Below the pieces are notes generated by a model. That model searched no databases, was not told where the DNA came from, and saw only the letters and a program-made list of their open reading frames with translations. This document shows positions 25,330-33,901 of a stretch of DNA of 64,000 nt, piece by piece (the first letter of the stretch is position 1; every line of letters starts with the position of its first letter). Source of the stretch: Brevibacterium sp. W7.2 (GTDB lineage Bacteria; Actinomycetota; Actinomycetes; Actinomycetales; Brevibacteriaceae). Position numbers and translations under genes: made by a program. The stretch is from NCBI RefSeq assembly GCF_018137945.1, contig NZ_CP073089.1, positions 992,001 through 1,056,000 on the forward strand, given 5' to 3'.

Positions 25330-25773
25330 TTGCGTACGTACACCCCCAAGCCCGGCGATGTCGAGCGCCAGTGGCACGTCATCGACGCCACTGACGTTGT
25401 GCTCGGTCGTCTTGCCACCCAGGTTGCACGCCTGCTGCGCGGCAAGCACAAGACCACGTTCGCCCCGCACATCGATTCCGGTGACTTCGTCATCATCATC
25501 AACGCCGACAAGGTCGCGCTGACCGGCGCGAAGCTCGAGCAGAAGCGCGCTTACCACCACTCGGGCTACCCGGGCGGCCTCAAGAGCGTCAACTACGCCG
25601 AGCTGCTCGCGTCGAACCCCGAGCGCGCAGTCGAGAAGGCTGTCGCCGGCATGGTTCCGAAGACTCGCCTCGGACGCGCCCAGATGCGGAAACTCAAGGT
25701 CTACGCGGGCGCCGAGCACCCGCACGCCTCGCAGAACCCGCAGCCGTACGAACTCAACCAGGTCGCGCAGTAA
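25330..25773 (+). CDS. rplM: 50S ribosomal protein L13
   Basis: Large-subunit protein of 147 residues, standard length. The L13 pattern is plain: [38 protein letters not shown], then [19 protein letters not shown] and [12 protein letters not shown], and [18 protein letters not shown]. It starts with TTG at 25330, 7 bases after AAGAAGG. It is followed 34 bases later by rpsI, the usual L13-S9 pair. Confidence 0.98.
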   Translation: MRTYTPKPGDVERQWHVIDATDVVLGRLATQVARLLRGKHKTTFAPHIDSGDFVIIINADKVALTGAKLEQKRAYHHSGYPGGLKSVNYAELLASNPERAVEKAVAGMVPKTRLGRAQMRKLKVYAGAEHPHASQNPQPYELNQVAQ

Positions 25774-25807
25774 GCGCGCTTGAGTCACAGAGATACCGAG
25801 GAGAACC

Positions 25808-26311
25808 GTGGCTGACACCGCCAACGCGACCGAAGTCGAAGAACTGACCGAATACACCTCCGAGACCCCCGCAGACGCCGGCCTGGGCGACCAGACCGCC
25901 GGTGGACGCGGACAGTCCCTCACCGCCCCCGGCAACGGAGTGGGCCGCCGCAAGCAGGCGATCGCCCGCGTCCGCCTCATCCCGGGCTCCGGCGAGTGGA
26001 CGATCAACGGACGCACTCTCGAGGAGTACTTCCCGAACAAGCTGCACCAGCAGCTCGTCAACGAGCCATTCCGCCTGCTCGACCTCGAAGGCCGCTTCGA
26101 CGTCGTCGTGCGCATCTCGGGCGGCGGACCCTCCGGACAGGCCGGTGCCGTCCGTCTGGGCATCGCTCGTTCGCTCAACCAGATCGACGCTGAGTCGAAC
26201 CGCCCCGAACTGAAGAAGGCAGGCTTCCTGCGCCGCGACGCTCGCGTCAAGGAACGCAAGAAGGCCGGTCTCAAGAAGGCCCGCAAGGCTCCGCAGTTCT
26301 CGAAGCGCTGA
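25808..26311 (+). CDS. rpsI: 30S ribosomal protein S9
   Basis: Small-subunit protein of 167 residues whose C-terminal tail reaches the ribosomal P site. The first ~45 residues are an acidic, probably disordered actinobacterial extension. The S9 core begins [19 protein letters not shown] and includes [22 protein letters not shown]. It ends with the invariant basic tail [12 protein letters not shown]. The GTG at 25808 has GAGGAGA upstream. Confidence 0.98.
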   Translation: MADTANATEVEELTEYTSETPADAGLGDQTAGGRGQSLTAPGNGVGRRKQAIARVRLIPGSGEWTINGRTLEEYFPNKLHQQLVNEPFRLLDLEGRFDVVVRISGGGPSGQAGAVRLGIARSLNQIDAESNRPELKKAGFLRRDARVKERKKAGLKKARKAPQFSKR

Positions 26312-26365
26312 TCCGCTCGCACCGTCTGCGCATGGTCTGCCACTGATGCGCAGTCGGCGGCGCAC

Positions 26366-26395
26366 GTGCGGCCCCGAACCCGTTCGGGGCCGCAC
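26366..26395 (+). terminator. Hairpin terminator after rpsI
   Basis: Perfect 14-base arms (26366-26379 and 26382-26395), GTGCGGCCCCGAAC and complement, separated by two bases and followed by TTCGTGC. It lies 55 bases after the rpsI stop codon. Confidence 0.82.
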
Positions 26396-26491
26396 TTCGT
26401 GCATTCACCGCCGAATGGTCACCGCGCGCTCCTCAACGCGCAGATGACCATCGACTAACATCGAAACGAACCTTGAGGAAAGGACTTGCCC

Positions 26492-27844
26492 ATGGCCAGA
26501 CTCTTCGGTACCGACGGAGTGCGCGGACTCGCCAATCGCGACATCACCGCGAAGCTCGCGCTCCAGCTCTCCGTCGCCGCCTCCCGCGTGCTCACCCGCT
26601 CCTGGGACGGCGACCGCCGCCCCTTCGCCGTGATCGGACGCGACACCCGCGTCTCGGGAGAGTTCCTCTCCGCGGCCACGAGTGCGGGCATCGCCTCGGC
26701 AGGTGTGGACGTCCTCGACGCGGGCATGCTGCCCACCCCGGGCATCGCCAGCGTCGTCAAGGACACCGGAGCGGCCTTCGGCGTCGTCATCTCCGCCTCC
26801 CACAACCCCATGCCCGACAACGGCATCAAGTTCTTCGCCGCCGGCGGCACGAAGCTCGACGATGCCGTCGAGGACGCGATCCTCGACATCCTCGACCAGG
26901 AGTGGGAGCGCCCCATCGGCTCCGACGTCGGCCGCATCTCCCGATACCCGGCCGCCGCCGACGAATACACCGAGAAGCTCGTCCGCTCGATCGCGCCCGA
27001 CGGCGTGCGCCCCCTCTCGGGCCTCAAGGTCGTCGCCGACTGCGCTCACGGCGCCGCGTCGATCGTCGGTCCCGCCGCACTCCGTCAGGCCGGGGCCGAG
27101 GTCATCGTCTCCGCCGCCGAACCCGACGGCCTCAACATCAACGACGGTGTCGGGTCGACCCACCTCGAATCCCTCCAGCGCCTCGTCGTCGAGACCCAGT
27201 CCGACCTCGGCGTCGCCTTCGACGGTGACGCCGACCGCTGCCTCGCCGTCGACTCCCTCGGCCGCGTCGTCAACGGCGACCAGCTCATGGGCATCCTCGC
27301 GATCGGACTCAAGGAGCTCGGCGAACTGCGGGGGAACACGCTCGTCACCACAGTGATGTCGAACCTCGGACTGCGCCTGGCGATGGACAAGCACGGCATC
27401 AGCACGGTGCAGACGGCCGTCGGCGACCGCTACGTCCTCGAGCGGATGCTCGCCGATGACTTCGCGCTCGGCGGAGAGCAGTCCGGTCACGTCCTCATGC
27501 TCGATCACGGCACGACCGGTGACGGCGTGCAGACAGCCCTGCACCTGATGAAGCGGATGGCCGACGCGAAGCGGACCCTGGCCGATCTCGCCGCCGAGAT
27601 CCCACAGCTGCCGCAGGCGCTCGTCAACGTCAAGGGCGTCGACAAGCACCGTGTCGACATCCCGGAGGTCGCCGCCGAGGTGGCCGCCGTGGAGACTGAA
27701 CTCAACGGCACCGGCCGGGTGCTGCTGCGCGCCTCGGGCACCGAACCCCTCATCCGCGTCATGGTCGAGGCCGAGACCGAAGAGGTCTCCCAGGTCCAGG
27801 CCGAGCGCCTCGCCGCCGTCGTCAAGGAGCACCTCGCGCTCTGA
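26492..27844 (+). CDS. glmM: Phosphoglucosamine mutase
   Basis: Interconverts glucosamine-6-P and glucosamine-1-P on the way to UDP-GlcNAc for peptidoglycan. It is 450 residues, the usual length. Visible are ARLFGTDGVRGLAN at the N-terminus, the phosphoserine loop SASHNPMPDNGIKFF (Ser near residue 102), the metal loop FDGDADRCLAV near 245, the sugar-binding GGEQSGH near 330 and the phosphate-binding RASGTEPLIRVMVE at the end. ATG 26492 is preferred over TTG 26486 because of its spacing from AAAGGA. Confidence 0.97.
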   Translation: MARLFGTDGVRGLANRDITAKLALQLSVAASRVLTRSWDGDRRPFAVIGRDTRVSGEFLSAATSAGIASAGVDVLDAGMLPTPGIASVVKDTGAAFGVVISASHNPMPDNGIKFFAAGGTKLDDAVEDAILDILDQEWERPIGSDVGRISRYPAAADEYTEKLVRSIAPDGVRPLSGLKVVADCAHGAASIVGPAALRQAGAEVIVSAAEPDGLNINDGVGSTHLESLQRLVVETQSDLGVAFDGDADRCLAVDSLGRVVNGDQLMGILAIGLKELGELRGNTLVTTVMSNLGLRLAMDKHGISTVQTAVGDRYVLERMLADDFALGGEQSGHVLMLDHGTTGDGVQTALHLMKRMADAKRTLADLAAEIPQLPQALVNVKGVDKHRVDIPEVAAEVAAVETELNGTGRVLLRASGTEPLIRVMVEAETEEVSQVQAERLAAVVKEHLAL

Positions 27845-27859
27845 GCGCACAATGACGAC

Positions 27860-27897
27860 GAGGGGCCCTGCAGCAGATCTCTGCTGCAGGGCCCCTC
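27860..27897. terminator. Bidirectional hairpin terminator, glmM / phnE
   Basis: Perfect 17-base arms (27860-27876, 27881-27897) around ATCT lie between the convergent ends of glmM and phnE. There is no long T-run, as is common in actinobacteria. Confidence 0.82.
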
Positions 27898-27972
27898 AAT
27901 CATTCACGCTGGACGGTCGCACCGCCTCGGCGGGCGACCTGTCTCAGCGATCGCCTCGGTGGGATCATCCCC

Positions 27973-28830
27973 TCACAGGGCGAGCTTCTTGCGCACGCCG
28001 GCGGAGAAGAGGTCGACGGCGATGATGAGCACGAGCACGATGAGGATGTAGGTGAGCATCGAGTCGAACTGGAACGACTTGATCGCCTGGTTGATGAGCA
28101 GTCCGATGCCGCCGGCCCCGACGAGGCCGAGGACGAGCGAGGACCGGACATTGACGTCGAACCGGTAGAGGAGCAGCCCGAAGAGCTGGGGGACGACCTG
28201 CGGGAACGTCGCGTTCGCGACGATCTGTCCACGGGAGGCCCCGGCGGTCTTCAGCGCCTCCGACGGCCCCGGATCGATCTCCTCGATCGCCTCCGACCAC
28301 AGCTTGCCCATGACTCCCGTGTTGTGGAAGATGAGCGCGAGCACGCCGGGGAAGGGCCCGAGGCCGACCGCGGTGACGAAGACGAGCGCGAAGACGATGT
28401 CGGGCACCGCGCGGAGGAACGACATGATCGAGCGCGCGATCTGGTAGACGAACCGGTTCGGTGACGTCGTGCGCGATCCGAGCACCGCGAGCAGCGCCGA
28501 GGTGGGGATCGACAGGGTTGTGCCGAGCAGGCCGATCCACAGGGTGATGCCCGTGGCCTCGATGCCGGGCCACAGCGTGTCCTCCCAGCTGAGGTTCGGC
28601 GGGAATGCCTCGGAGAGGAAGTTGATCATCCCTTGGCGACCGTCGAGGAGGGTGACGAACGAGAAGTCCGTCTCCCGGATCGCGACGACGTGGAGGAGGA
28701 CGATGACGACGATCGCCGTCGCCAGCTGCCACCCGCCGAAGCGGCGGATAGGCGGCTGGAGCGCTGAGGTCGTGTTCCTCAGCGGCACGGTCCGCAGGGT
28801 GGTGCCGCGGGTGTCGGGAATCGTCTTCAT
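27973..28830 (-). CDS. phnE: Phosphonate ABC transporter permease PhnE
   Basis: Inner-membrane permease of 285 residues of the phosphonate importer. Six hydrophobic helices are visible, with the PhnE features WPGIEATGITLWIGLLGTTLSIPTSALLAVLGS and SFLRAVPDIVFALVFVTAVGLGPFPGVLAL. The EAA-type loop for ATPase contact is EALKTAGASRGQIVANATFPQVVPQ (about residue 190). It abuts phnC with no gap (TAGATG). A single permease implies a homodimer. Confidence 0.93.
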   Translation of the reverse strand: MKTIPDTRGTTLRTVPLRNTTSALQPPIRRFGGWQLATAIVVIVLLHVVAIRETDFSFVTLLDGRQGMINFLSEAFPPNLSWEDTLWPGIEATGITLWIGLLGTTLSIPTSALLAVLGSRTTSPNRFVYQIARSIMSFLRAVPDIVFALVFVTAVGLGPFPGVLALIFHNTGVMGKLWSEAIEEIDPGPSEALKTAGASRGQIVANATFPQVVPQLFGLLLYRFDVNVRSSLVLGLVGAGGIGLLINQAIKSFQFDSMLTYILIVLVLIIAVDLFSAGVRKKLAL

Positions 28831-29625
28831 CTACTCGTCCTCCGCGATCGGGGCGGTCGTGTAGAGGGAGGTGATCGCCTCGGCGGAGACCTCCTCGGAG
28901 GTGCCCCGCAGCACGATCTCCCCGGACTGCAGGCCGATGATCGTATCGGCGAACTCCCGGGCGAGATCCGGCTGATGGAGGACGGCGGCGACGGCGAGGC
29001 CCTCGTTGTGCGCGAGATCGCGCAGCAGGGACATCACCGTGCGCGCGGCCTGCGGGTCGAGGGCGGCGACGGGTTCGTCGGCCAGCAGCACCTCGGCGCC
29101 CTGGCACAATGCCCGGGCGACTGCCACACGCTGCTGCTGACCGCCCGAGAGCGTGCCGGCCCGGTCGGTCGCCCGGTCGGCGAGACCGACGCGGTCGAGG
29201 GCGACCATGGCCTCCCGGCGGATCGCCGCCGGGAAGAGCCACGGATGGAGCGAGGCGAGGCTCGACATCCGGCCCAGCGCTCCCGCGCACACGTTGTCGA
29301 GCACCGAGCGGCGGGCGACGAGGTGGATCTTCTGGAACACCATGGCCGGGCGGCCGTGGCTGCCGCCGACCTCGATGTCCCCGCTCTGGTAGGGAGTGAG
29401 ACCGGCGACGGCACGCAGCGTCGTCGACTTGCCCGAGCCGTTGGCGCCGAGGAACGCGAGCAGCTCACCGGGGGCGACGCTGAAGCTGACATCGTCGAGC
29501 ACCCGCTTCGACCCGAAGGACACCGCGAGGCCGTCCACCCGGAGCAGGGGAGGCGCCGAGTCGTCGCTTCCCGCTGACCCGGCCGCCTCCTCGGCGGACG
29601 CGGGCTTCACGGTCTTCGTCGCCAT
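28831..29625 (-). CDS. phnC: Phosphonate ABC transporter ATPase PhnC
   Basis: ATPase of about 264 residues. Walker A is GANGSGKST (near residue 52), the signature LSGGQQQRVAVAR (near 155), Walker B VLLADEPVAALD (near 177) and the switch His in AVLHQPDLA. ATG 29625 is preferred because GAGGA lies 9 bases upstream; GTG 29631, overlapping the phnD stop as GTGA, is the alternative. The C-terminus IVLRGTSEEVSAEAITSLYT is typical of PhnC. Cotranscribed with phnD and phnE. Confidence 0.93.
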   Translation of the reverse strand: MATKTVKPASAEEAAGSAGSDDSAPPLLRVDGLAVSFGSKRVLDDVSFSVAPGELLAFLGANGSGKSTTLRAVAGLTPYQSGDIEVGGSHGRPAMVFQKIHLVARRSVLDNVCAGALGRMSSLASLHPWLFPAAIRREAMVALDRVGLADRATDRAGTLSGGQQQRVAVARALCQGAEVLLADEPVAALDPQAARTVMSLLRDLAHNEGLAVAAVLHQPDLAREFADTIIGLQSGEIVLRGTSEEVSAEAITSLYTTAPIAEDE

Positions 29626-29627
29626 GC

Positions 29628-30533
29628 TCACACGTCCTCTTCGGTGAGGTTCATCGTCTCCGCGAGGTCGAACAGCGGCTGGTAGGTCGACTTGTCGACC
29701 TCGATGAGCTGGCCGGCCGGGGTGACACCGAGGTAGCCGGCAACCTCTTCGAGGTCATCGGCGGGCATGTTGAGCAGGGCGTCCTTGACGGCGGCCTTGA
29801 ACTCGGGGTCGGCGTCGGCGCGGACGGTCATCGGGTCGTTCGGGATGGGATCGGACTGCCAGATCTGACGGAAGTCCTCTTCGTTGAAGGTGCCCTCCTT
29901 GATCGCGGTGCCCATCGTCTGCGAGTTGATCTGCGCGGCGTCGACGGCGCCGTTGGTCAGGGCGAGCAGCGACTCGGGGTGGCCGCCGGCGTAGTTGAGG
30001 TTGATGTCGGATTCGGCGATGTTCGCCTCGGCGAGCGCGAAGCGGGGGAGGGCGTCACCCGAGGTCGAGCCCACGCTGCCGAGCGCGAGGTCCTTGCCGC
30101 GCAGGTCTTCGAGCGTCTCGATGTCGGAGTCCTTGGCGACCCAGATGCCGCCGGTGTAGGAGCTGAGCTCACCGTCGGCGGTGCCGAAGGACACGAGCGG
30201 TTCGGCGCCGGCGCGCTCGGAGGCGAAGACGTAGCCGAGCGGGCCGAACTGGCCGATGTCGAGCTTGCCGTTCTCCATGGCGAGCACCTCGGCGGAGTAG
30301 TCCTCGAGGACCTGGACCTCGACCTCGCAGTCGAGGGCCTCACCGAGGGAGGCGCCGACAGCCTGGTAGGCGGGTTCGAGCTTCTGCGGATCCTCGAACG
30401 GCTCGATGCCGAACGTGATCTTGCCGTCGGGGCACGTGGCCGATTCGGCCTCCGCGGCCGGAGTGCAGCCGGCGAGGACGACGGGGGCGAGGACGAGAGC
30501 GGCGGTGGCAAGGGCGATATGAGAGCGTTTCAT
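29628..30533 (-). CDS. phnD: Phosphonate-binding lipoprotein PhnD
   Basis: Substrate-binding protein of 301 residues. The signal peptide ends in the lipobox VVLAGC (Cys near residue 23), so it is membrane-tethered. The PhnD/SsuA-like fold shows ITFGIEPFEDPQKLEPAYQAV, DIGQFGPLGYVFASERAGAEPL, DLRGKDLALGSVGSTSGDALPR and GGHPESLLALTNGAVDAAQINSQT, the last being the phosphonate-binding region. The ATG has GAAGGA upstream. Neighbours suggest an organophosphonate ligand such as aminoethylphosphonate or an N-alkyl form. Confidence 0.92.
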   Translation of the reverse strand: MKRSHIALATAALVLAPVVLAGCTPAAEAESATCPDGKITFGIEPFEDPQKLEPAYQAVGASLGEALDCEVEVQVLEDYSAEVLAMENGKLDIGQFGPLGYVFASERAGAEPLVSFGTADGELSSYTGGIWVAKDSDIETLEDLRGKDLALGSVGSTSGDALPRFALAEANIAESDINLNYAGGHPESLLALTNGAVDAAQINSQTMGTAIKEGTFNEEDFRQIWQSDPIPNDPMTVRADADPEFKAAVKDALLNMPADDLEEVAGYLGVTPAGQLIEVDKSTYQPLFDLAETMNLTEEDV

Positions 30534-30727
30534 GGCGATCCTTCTGGTGTGTGGTGGTTGGTGTCTGGTGATCGGTGCGTGGTGACGGGGTCGATTGCGG
30601 GCAGGACGGAGTTGTGGACAGGACTGTGGTGTGGACGGACAGGGTCTGGTCAGGACGGAGTTCGGTCAGGTCAGGTCTGTGGGCACGGGCGGGCAGGGCG
30701 CGGCAGTCTCTGCCGTGCCCTGCCTCC
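30534..30727. other. Repetitive G/T-rich gap between phnD and the oxidoreductase
   Basis: The plus strand is strikingly G/T-rich, with overlapping words such as GGTGTGTGGTGG, GTGGACAGGACTGTGGTGTGGACGG and GGTCAGGACGGAGTTCGGTCAGGTCAGG. The transcribed minus strand is therefore C/A-rich and unlikely to fold, which may keep the phnD leader open. No gene or clear promoter is seen. Confidence 0.5.
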
Positions 30728-31876
30728 TCAGGCGGCGGGGCGGTCGGCGCGGCGGATGCCGGCGAGGGTGCGCTCGGCGAGTCCGAAGGCGATGGTCATC
30801 CCGATCCCGGTCGCCACGGTCGCGACCGTGGTCCGCTCATCGACGGACTCGACGATGAGCGGGCGGGACTCGCTCGAGGCGTAGACCCCCTGCCAGCGCT
30901 GGCGGATCGAGAACCCGGTGGGCTGATCGAGGACGGCGGCCGCCTCGGCGAGCAGGACCTCCGTCGTCGATTCGGGCAGGAACGGGTCGACGTTCTCCCC
31001 GTAGACGTGGGAGTCGCCGATGATGATCGTCCCGTCGGGCCGGGGTCCGAACATGACGTTCGCGCCGACCGCGAGGAGTTCGGGAGCGCTGCGGGCGACC
31101 TCGTCGCGGACCGCCTCGGCGGCGGGCATCGTGGCGAACGCGTCGTAGCGCAGCAGCGAGGTGCGGGAGAGGATCGCGGCATCGGTGCGGATGTGCTCCG
31201 GGGTCGCGGCCAGGGCCATCGACAGCGCGCATTCGACGAGGCCCGCCTCGGCGGCGAGCTCGGGGAAGAGCGCGGGCAGCTGGTGCCCCGTGCAGACGAT
31301 GACGTGGTCGGCGGTGAACGTGCCCCGGTTGGTCTCGACGACGCCGTCGCCCACCCGACCGACCCGGACTCCGGTGCGGAGCTCGATCGCCGAGGCGGCC
31401 GCCAGGGTCTGCGCGATCCGCGGTGCCGCGGTGCGCGGGTCGACCCGGAGGTCGGCCGTGAGGTGGGCGCCGCCGACGGCGCCGCGCAGGCGAGCGTGCG
31501 GGTCACCGGTGACGGCGGTGGCGAGCCGTTCGGGGGTGAGGAGGTCGATGGCGCCGGGCGCCTTGGACAGTCGTGCCTGTTCGAGCACGGCCATCTGCGC
31601 GTGGGAGGTGGCGACGACGTACGCCCCGGTCTCCGCGGCCCAGAAGCCGGACTCGGCGGCCGCGGCGATCCACTGGTCGCGGCCGGCGGAGGCGAGCTCG
31701 GCGAACTCGTCGGTCTGACCGGTGATGCAGGCATGTCCGAAATTGCGCACCGAGGCACCGCGCGGGGCGGTGTCGACGTCGAGGATCGTCACCGAATGCC
31801 CCCGCCGGGCAGCGGCCCGAGCGTGGGCGAGACCGACGATGCCGGCCCCGACGACGATGATGTGAGAATGGTTCAT
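30728..31876 (-). CDS. Phosphonate-associated FAD-dependent oxidoreductase
   Basis: D-amino-acid-oxidase-like flavoprotein of 382 residues. The FAD-binding loop is HIIVVGAGIVGLAHARAAARRGHSVTILD at the N-terminus, and the C-terminal FAD contact VATVATGIGMTIAFGLAERTLAG follows. It fits the family labelled TIGR03364, found beside phosphonate genes. Members (recalled as PbfD) have been reported to oxidise N-methylated aminoethylphosphonate. ATG 31876 is preferred over longer starts because conservation begins there. Neighbours are phnDCE downstream and a divergent GntR regulator and PhnX-like hydrolase, so the product is probably phosphonoacetaldehyde (inference). Confidence 0.85.
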   Translation of the reverse strand: MNHSHIIVVGAGIVGLAHARAAARRGHSVTILDVDTAPRGASVRNFGHACITGQTDEFAELASAGRDQWIAAAAESGFWAAETGAYVVATSHAQMAVLEQARLSKAPGAIDLLTPERLATAVTGDPHARLRGAVGGAHLTADLRVDPRTAAPRIAQTLAAASAIELRTGVRVGRVGDGVVETNRGTFTADHVIVCTGHQLPALFPELAAEAGLVECALSMALAATPEHIRTDAAILSRTSLLRYDAFATMPAAEAVRDEVARSAPELLAVGANVMFGPRPDGTIIIGDSHVYGENVDPFLPESTTEVLLAEAAAVLDQPTGFSIRQRWQGVYASSESRPLIVESVDERTTVATVATGIGMTIAFGLAERTLAGIRRADRPAA

Positions 31877-31927
31877 GCCTCGAGACTGCCGTGTCGGGAA
31901 CGTCTGGGACAAGCCGATTCGGGGCAT

Positions 31928-31958
31928 GTATATATAAGTTGTTGAGCCGTTCATATAC
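31928..31958. promoter_or_regulatory. Candidate GntR operator in the divergent phosphonate promoter
   Basis: Six-base arms GTATAT (31928-31933) and ATATAC (31953-31958) form an inverted repeat inside an AT-rich island that is exceptional for this window. It lies 52 bases upstream of the oxidoreductase and 84 bases upstream of the GntR gene, a good place for one operator to control both directions. Confidence 0.5.
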
Positions 31959-32028
31959 GATCCCGCAGAGTCAGAATCTGTTCACCCGGCGTTCAAACGA
32001 GATGCCGGTCGGGACGTGGGGAGTGGGT

Positions 32029-32034
32029 TAGGGT
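32029..32034 (+). promoter_or_regulatory. -10 box TAGGGT of the GntR gene, leaderless
   Basis: TAGGGT ends 7 bases before the ATG at 32042 and no Shine-Dalgarno is present. Confidence 0.5.
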
Positions 32035-32041
32035 CGAACCT

Positions 32042-32818
32042 ATGATGACAAGTTCTCGTTCACCTATGGAGCCGCGCACCGCGCTGCACCGGGTCATCGG
32101 CGACGAACTCCGCGCGCGGATCACCGATGGCCGCCTGCCGATCGGAGCCGCAGTCCCGAGCGAAGCCGAGCTGTGTCGTGAGTTCTCCGTCTCCCGCGGC
32201 CCGGTGCGCCAGGCGCTGTCGGCGCTGCGGGCCGAGGGGATCATCGCCGGCGGACAGGGGGCGGTCGCGCACGTCGTCGGCTCGATCCCGACGCAGTCGA
32301 TGACGAGCTTCCTCTCGTTCTCCGAGTGGGCGCATTCGACGAACCGGACCCCGGGCCAGCGCACGGTCGAACTCGCCAAGCGCGCGGCGAACCAGGACGT
32401 CGCGCTCAACCTCGGCGTCCCGGTCGGAGAGCTCGTCGTCGAGATCATCCGCCTCCGCCTCCTCGACGAGGTGCCCGTCATGGTCGAGCGCACGGCGTTC
32501 ACCCTCGACGCGGGACGCCACCTCTTCGACTTCGACACCGACAGCGGGTCGATCTTCGCCCACCTCAAAGCCAACGACGTCGAACTCGTCGCCGCCCGGC
32601 ACACCTTCGACGCGATCGCCGCAGGCGACGTCGACGCCGAACTTCTCGACGTCCCCGTCGGTTCGCCGCTGCTGCGCGAACGGCGCATCACCTCGACCGG
32701 GTCGGGCGTGCCCGTCGAGTACTCCGACGACCACTATCTGCCCGACCAGGTCACGTTCACGATCAACAACACCGCGGGGGCGGCGAACTCCGTCGTCCGC
32801 CTCATTCCCGACACCTGA
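32042..32818 (+). CDS. GntR/HutC-family regulator of the phosphonate genes
   Basis: Regulator of 258 residues. The winged helix-turn-helix (about residues 12-75) has IGAAVPSEAELCREFSVSRGPVRQALSALRAEGII, and the UTRA effector domain (about 95-245) has LRLLDEVPVMVERTAF and RRITSTGSGVPVEYSDDHYLPDQVTFTI. HutC-type regulators beside phosphonate genes commonly sense an intermediate or substrate. It lies 22 bases upstream of the PhnX-like hydrolase (likely one operon) and is divergent from the oxidoreductase and phnDCE. Confidence 0.9.
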   Translation: MMTSSRSPMEPRTALHRVIGDELRARITDGRLPIGAAVPSEAELCREFSVSRGPVRQALSALRAEGIIAGGQGAVAHVVGSIPTQSMTSFLSFSEWAHSTNRTPGQRTVELAKRAANQDVALNLGVPVGELVVEIIRLRLLDEVPVMVERTAFTLDAGRHLFDFDTDSGSIFAHLKANDVELVAARHTFDAIAAGDVDAELLDVPVGSPLLRERRITSTGSGVPVEYSDDHYLPDQVTFTINNTAGAANSVVRLIPDT

Positions 32819-32840
32819 CACTCACTCAAGGAGCACACCC

Positions 32841-33530
32841 ATGACCACCATCGAACTCGCCGTCTTCGACATGGCCGGCACCACCCTCAACGAACACGGC
32901 GACGTCTACCGCGCACTGCGCCAGAGCGTCGAGGAGAACGGCGTCGAGGTCTCCGACGAGAACCTCCAGACGTGGATGGGCGCGGACAAGGTCGAGGCGA
33001 TCCGCAGCCTGCTCCGCCTCGGCGGGCACGCCGGCGACGAGGCGACGGTGGCGGCCTCGTTCGACCGCTTCCGCGCGCTACTCCGCGACTTCTATGCAGC
33101 GACCCCGCCCGAGCCGCTGCCCGGCATCCCCGAGGCGCTCGCCGAACTCCGCTGCAACGGCGTCAAGGTGGCGCTGACGACGGGGTTCTCGACCGATGTC
33201 GCCGGGCCTCTGCTCGAGGGACTCGGCTGGGCGACGGGGGAGGACGGCAACCTCGACGCGGTCGTCTGCTCCGATGAGGTCGCCGCCGGGCGCCCCTACC
33301 CGTACATGATCCAGCGCGCGATGGAGCGCACCGGCACGAAGGACGTGGCCGCGGTGCTCGTCGCCGGTGACACCGTCGTCGACGTCGAGGCCGGAGCCGC
33401 CGCCGGCGCCGGTGTCGTCCTCGGGGTCGAGACCGGCAAACTCACCGCCGCCGACTTCGCGGCGCAGGACGGGGCGCAGTCCCTGCCCTCGGTCGCCGAG
33501 ATCCCGCAGTACCTCGGCCTCCGCGACTGA
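32841..33530 (+). CDS. PhnX-like phosphonatase, HAD superfamily
   Basis: HAD-superfamily hydrolase of 229 residues of the phosphonatase-like group labelled TIGR03351. Motif I is FDMAGTTLNEHG (nucleophile Asp near residue 9). The cap has WMGADKVEAI, whose Lys matches the Schiff-base Lys region of phosphonoacetaldehyde hydrolase. SDEVAAGRPYPYMI and the acidic motif VAGDTVVDVEAGAAAG follow. It is expected to cleave the C-P bond of phosphonoacetaldehyde to acetaldehyde and phosphate, the step after the oxidoreductase; substrate identity is inferred. AAGGAG precedes the ATG at 32841. Confidence 0.87.
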   Translation: MTTIELAVFDMAGTTLNEHGDVYRALRQSVEENGVEVSDENLQTWMGADKVEAIRSLLRLGGHAGDEATVAASFDRFRALLRDFYAATPPEPLPGIPEALAELRCNGVKVALTTGFSTDVAGPLLEGLGWATGEDGNLDAVVCSDEVAAGRPYPYMIQRAMERTGTKDVAAVLVAGDTVVDVEAGAAAGAGVVLGVETGKLTAADFAAQDGAQSLPSVAEIPQYLGLRD

Positions 33531-33658
33531 GGGGCTCCCAACGCGCCGCAGCCCGGCCGCCGGCGCCGCAGCCCGGCCGGGCTTCCCGCGTGGGGCCGTC
33601 CGCGCCGTACCCCGCCGCCCGGTGCCTTCAGCTCCGCACACCTCCTCCCGGGTTCTTC

Positions 33659-33780
33659 TGCTCGTTCAACAGTTGGCGCGAATAAATGGTCCCCAAAGGC
33701 CGCTTTTTCGCGCCAACTGTTGAACGAGGGACTTCGGGTTCGGCGAAGCGCTGACATTCACGCGAAGTGTTGAGCGACAG
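33659..33780. repeat. Direct repeat copy 1 with a 21-bp-arm hairpin
   Basis: About 122 bp. It begins with perfect 21-base arms (33661-33681 and 33708-33728, CTCGTTCAACAGTTGGCGCGA) and ends with ATTCACGCGAAGTGTTGAGCG. The same sequence recurs at 34919-35044, the two copies bracketing one gene. Between 33531 and 33659 there is only GC-rich sequence with a duplicated GCCGCAGCCCGGCC word. Confidence 0.85.
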
Positions 33781-33833
33781 CCTGCACCGAAGCCCACTAC
33801 CAGCCCTGAAAATTGCGCGACCTGTGCACTCAA

Positions 33834-33876
33834 GTGACAAGTTATCCACAGATTGATCCAGAGGTATTGTCACAGT
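33834..33876 (+). promoter_or_regulatory. Promoter region of the DUF559 gene with a DnaA-box match
   Basis: GTGACA and TGTCAC form a spaced inverted repeat flanking TTATCCACA (33842-33850), an exact DnaA-box match. TATTGT follows as a possible -10. Only one box is present, so this is a possible regulatory site and not an origin. Confidence 0.4.
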
Positions 33877-33901
33877 GCTGTCTTTTGATCACTCTTGATG
33901 C

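Noticed and set aside
33842..33850. Replication origin suggested by a DnaA box
   Set aside because: Only one box is present, with no dnaA, dnaN or AT-rich unwinding region nearby.
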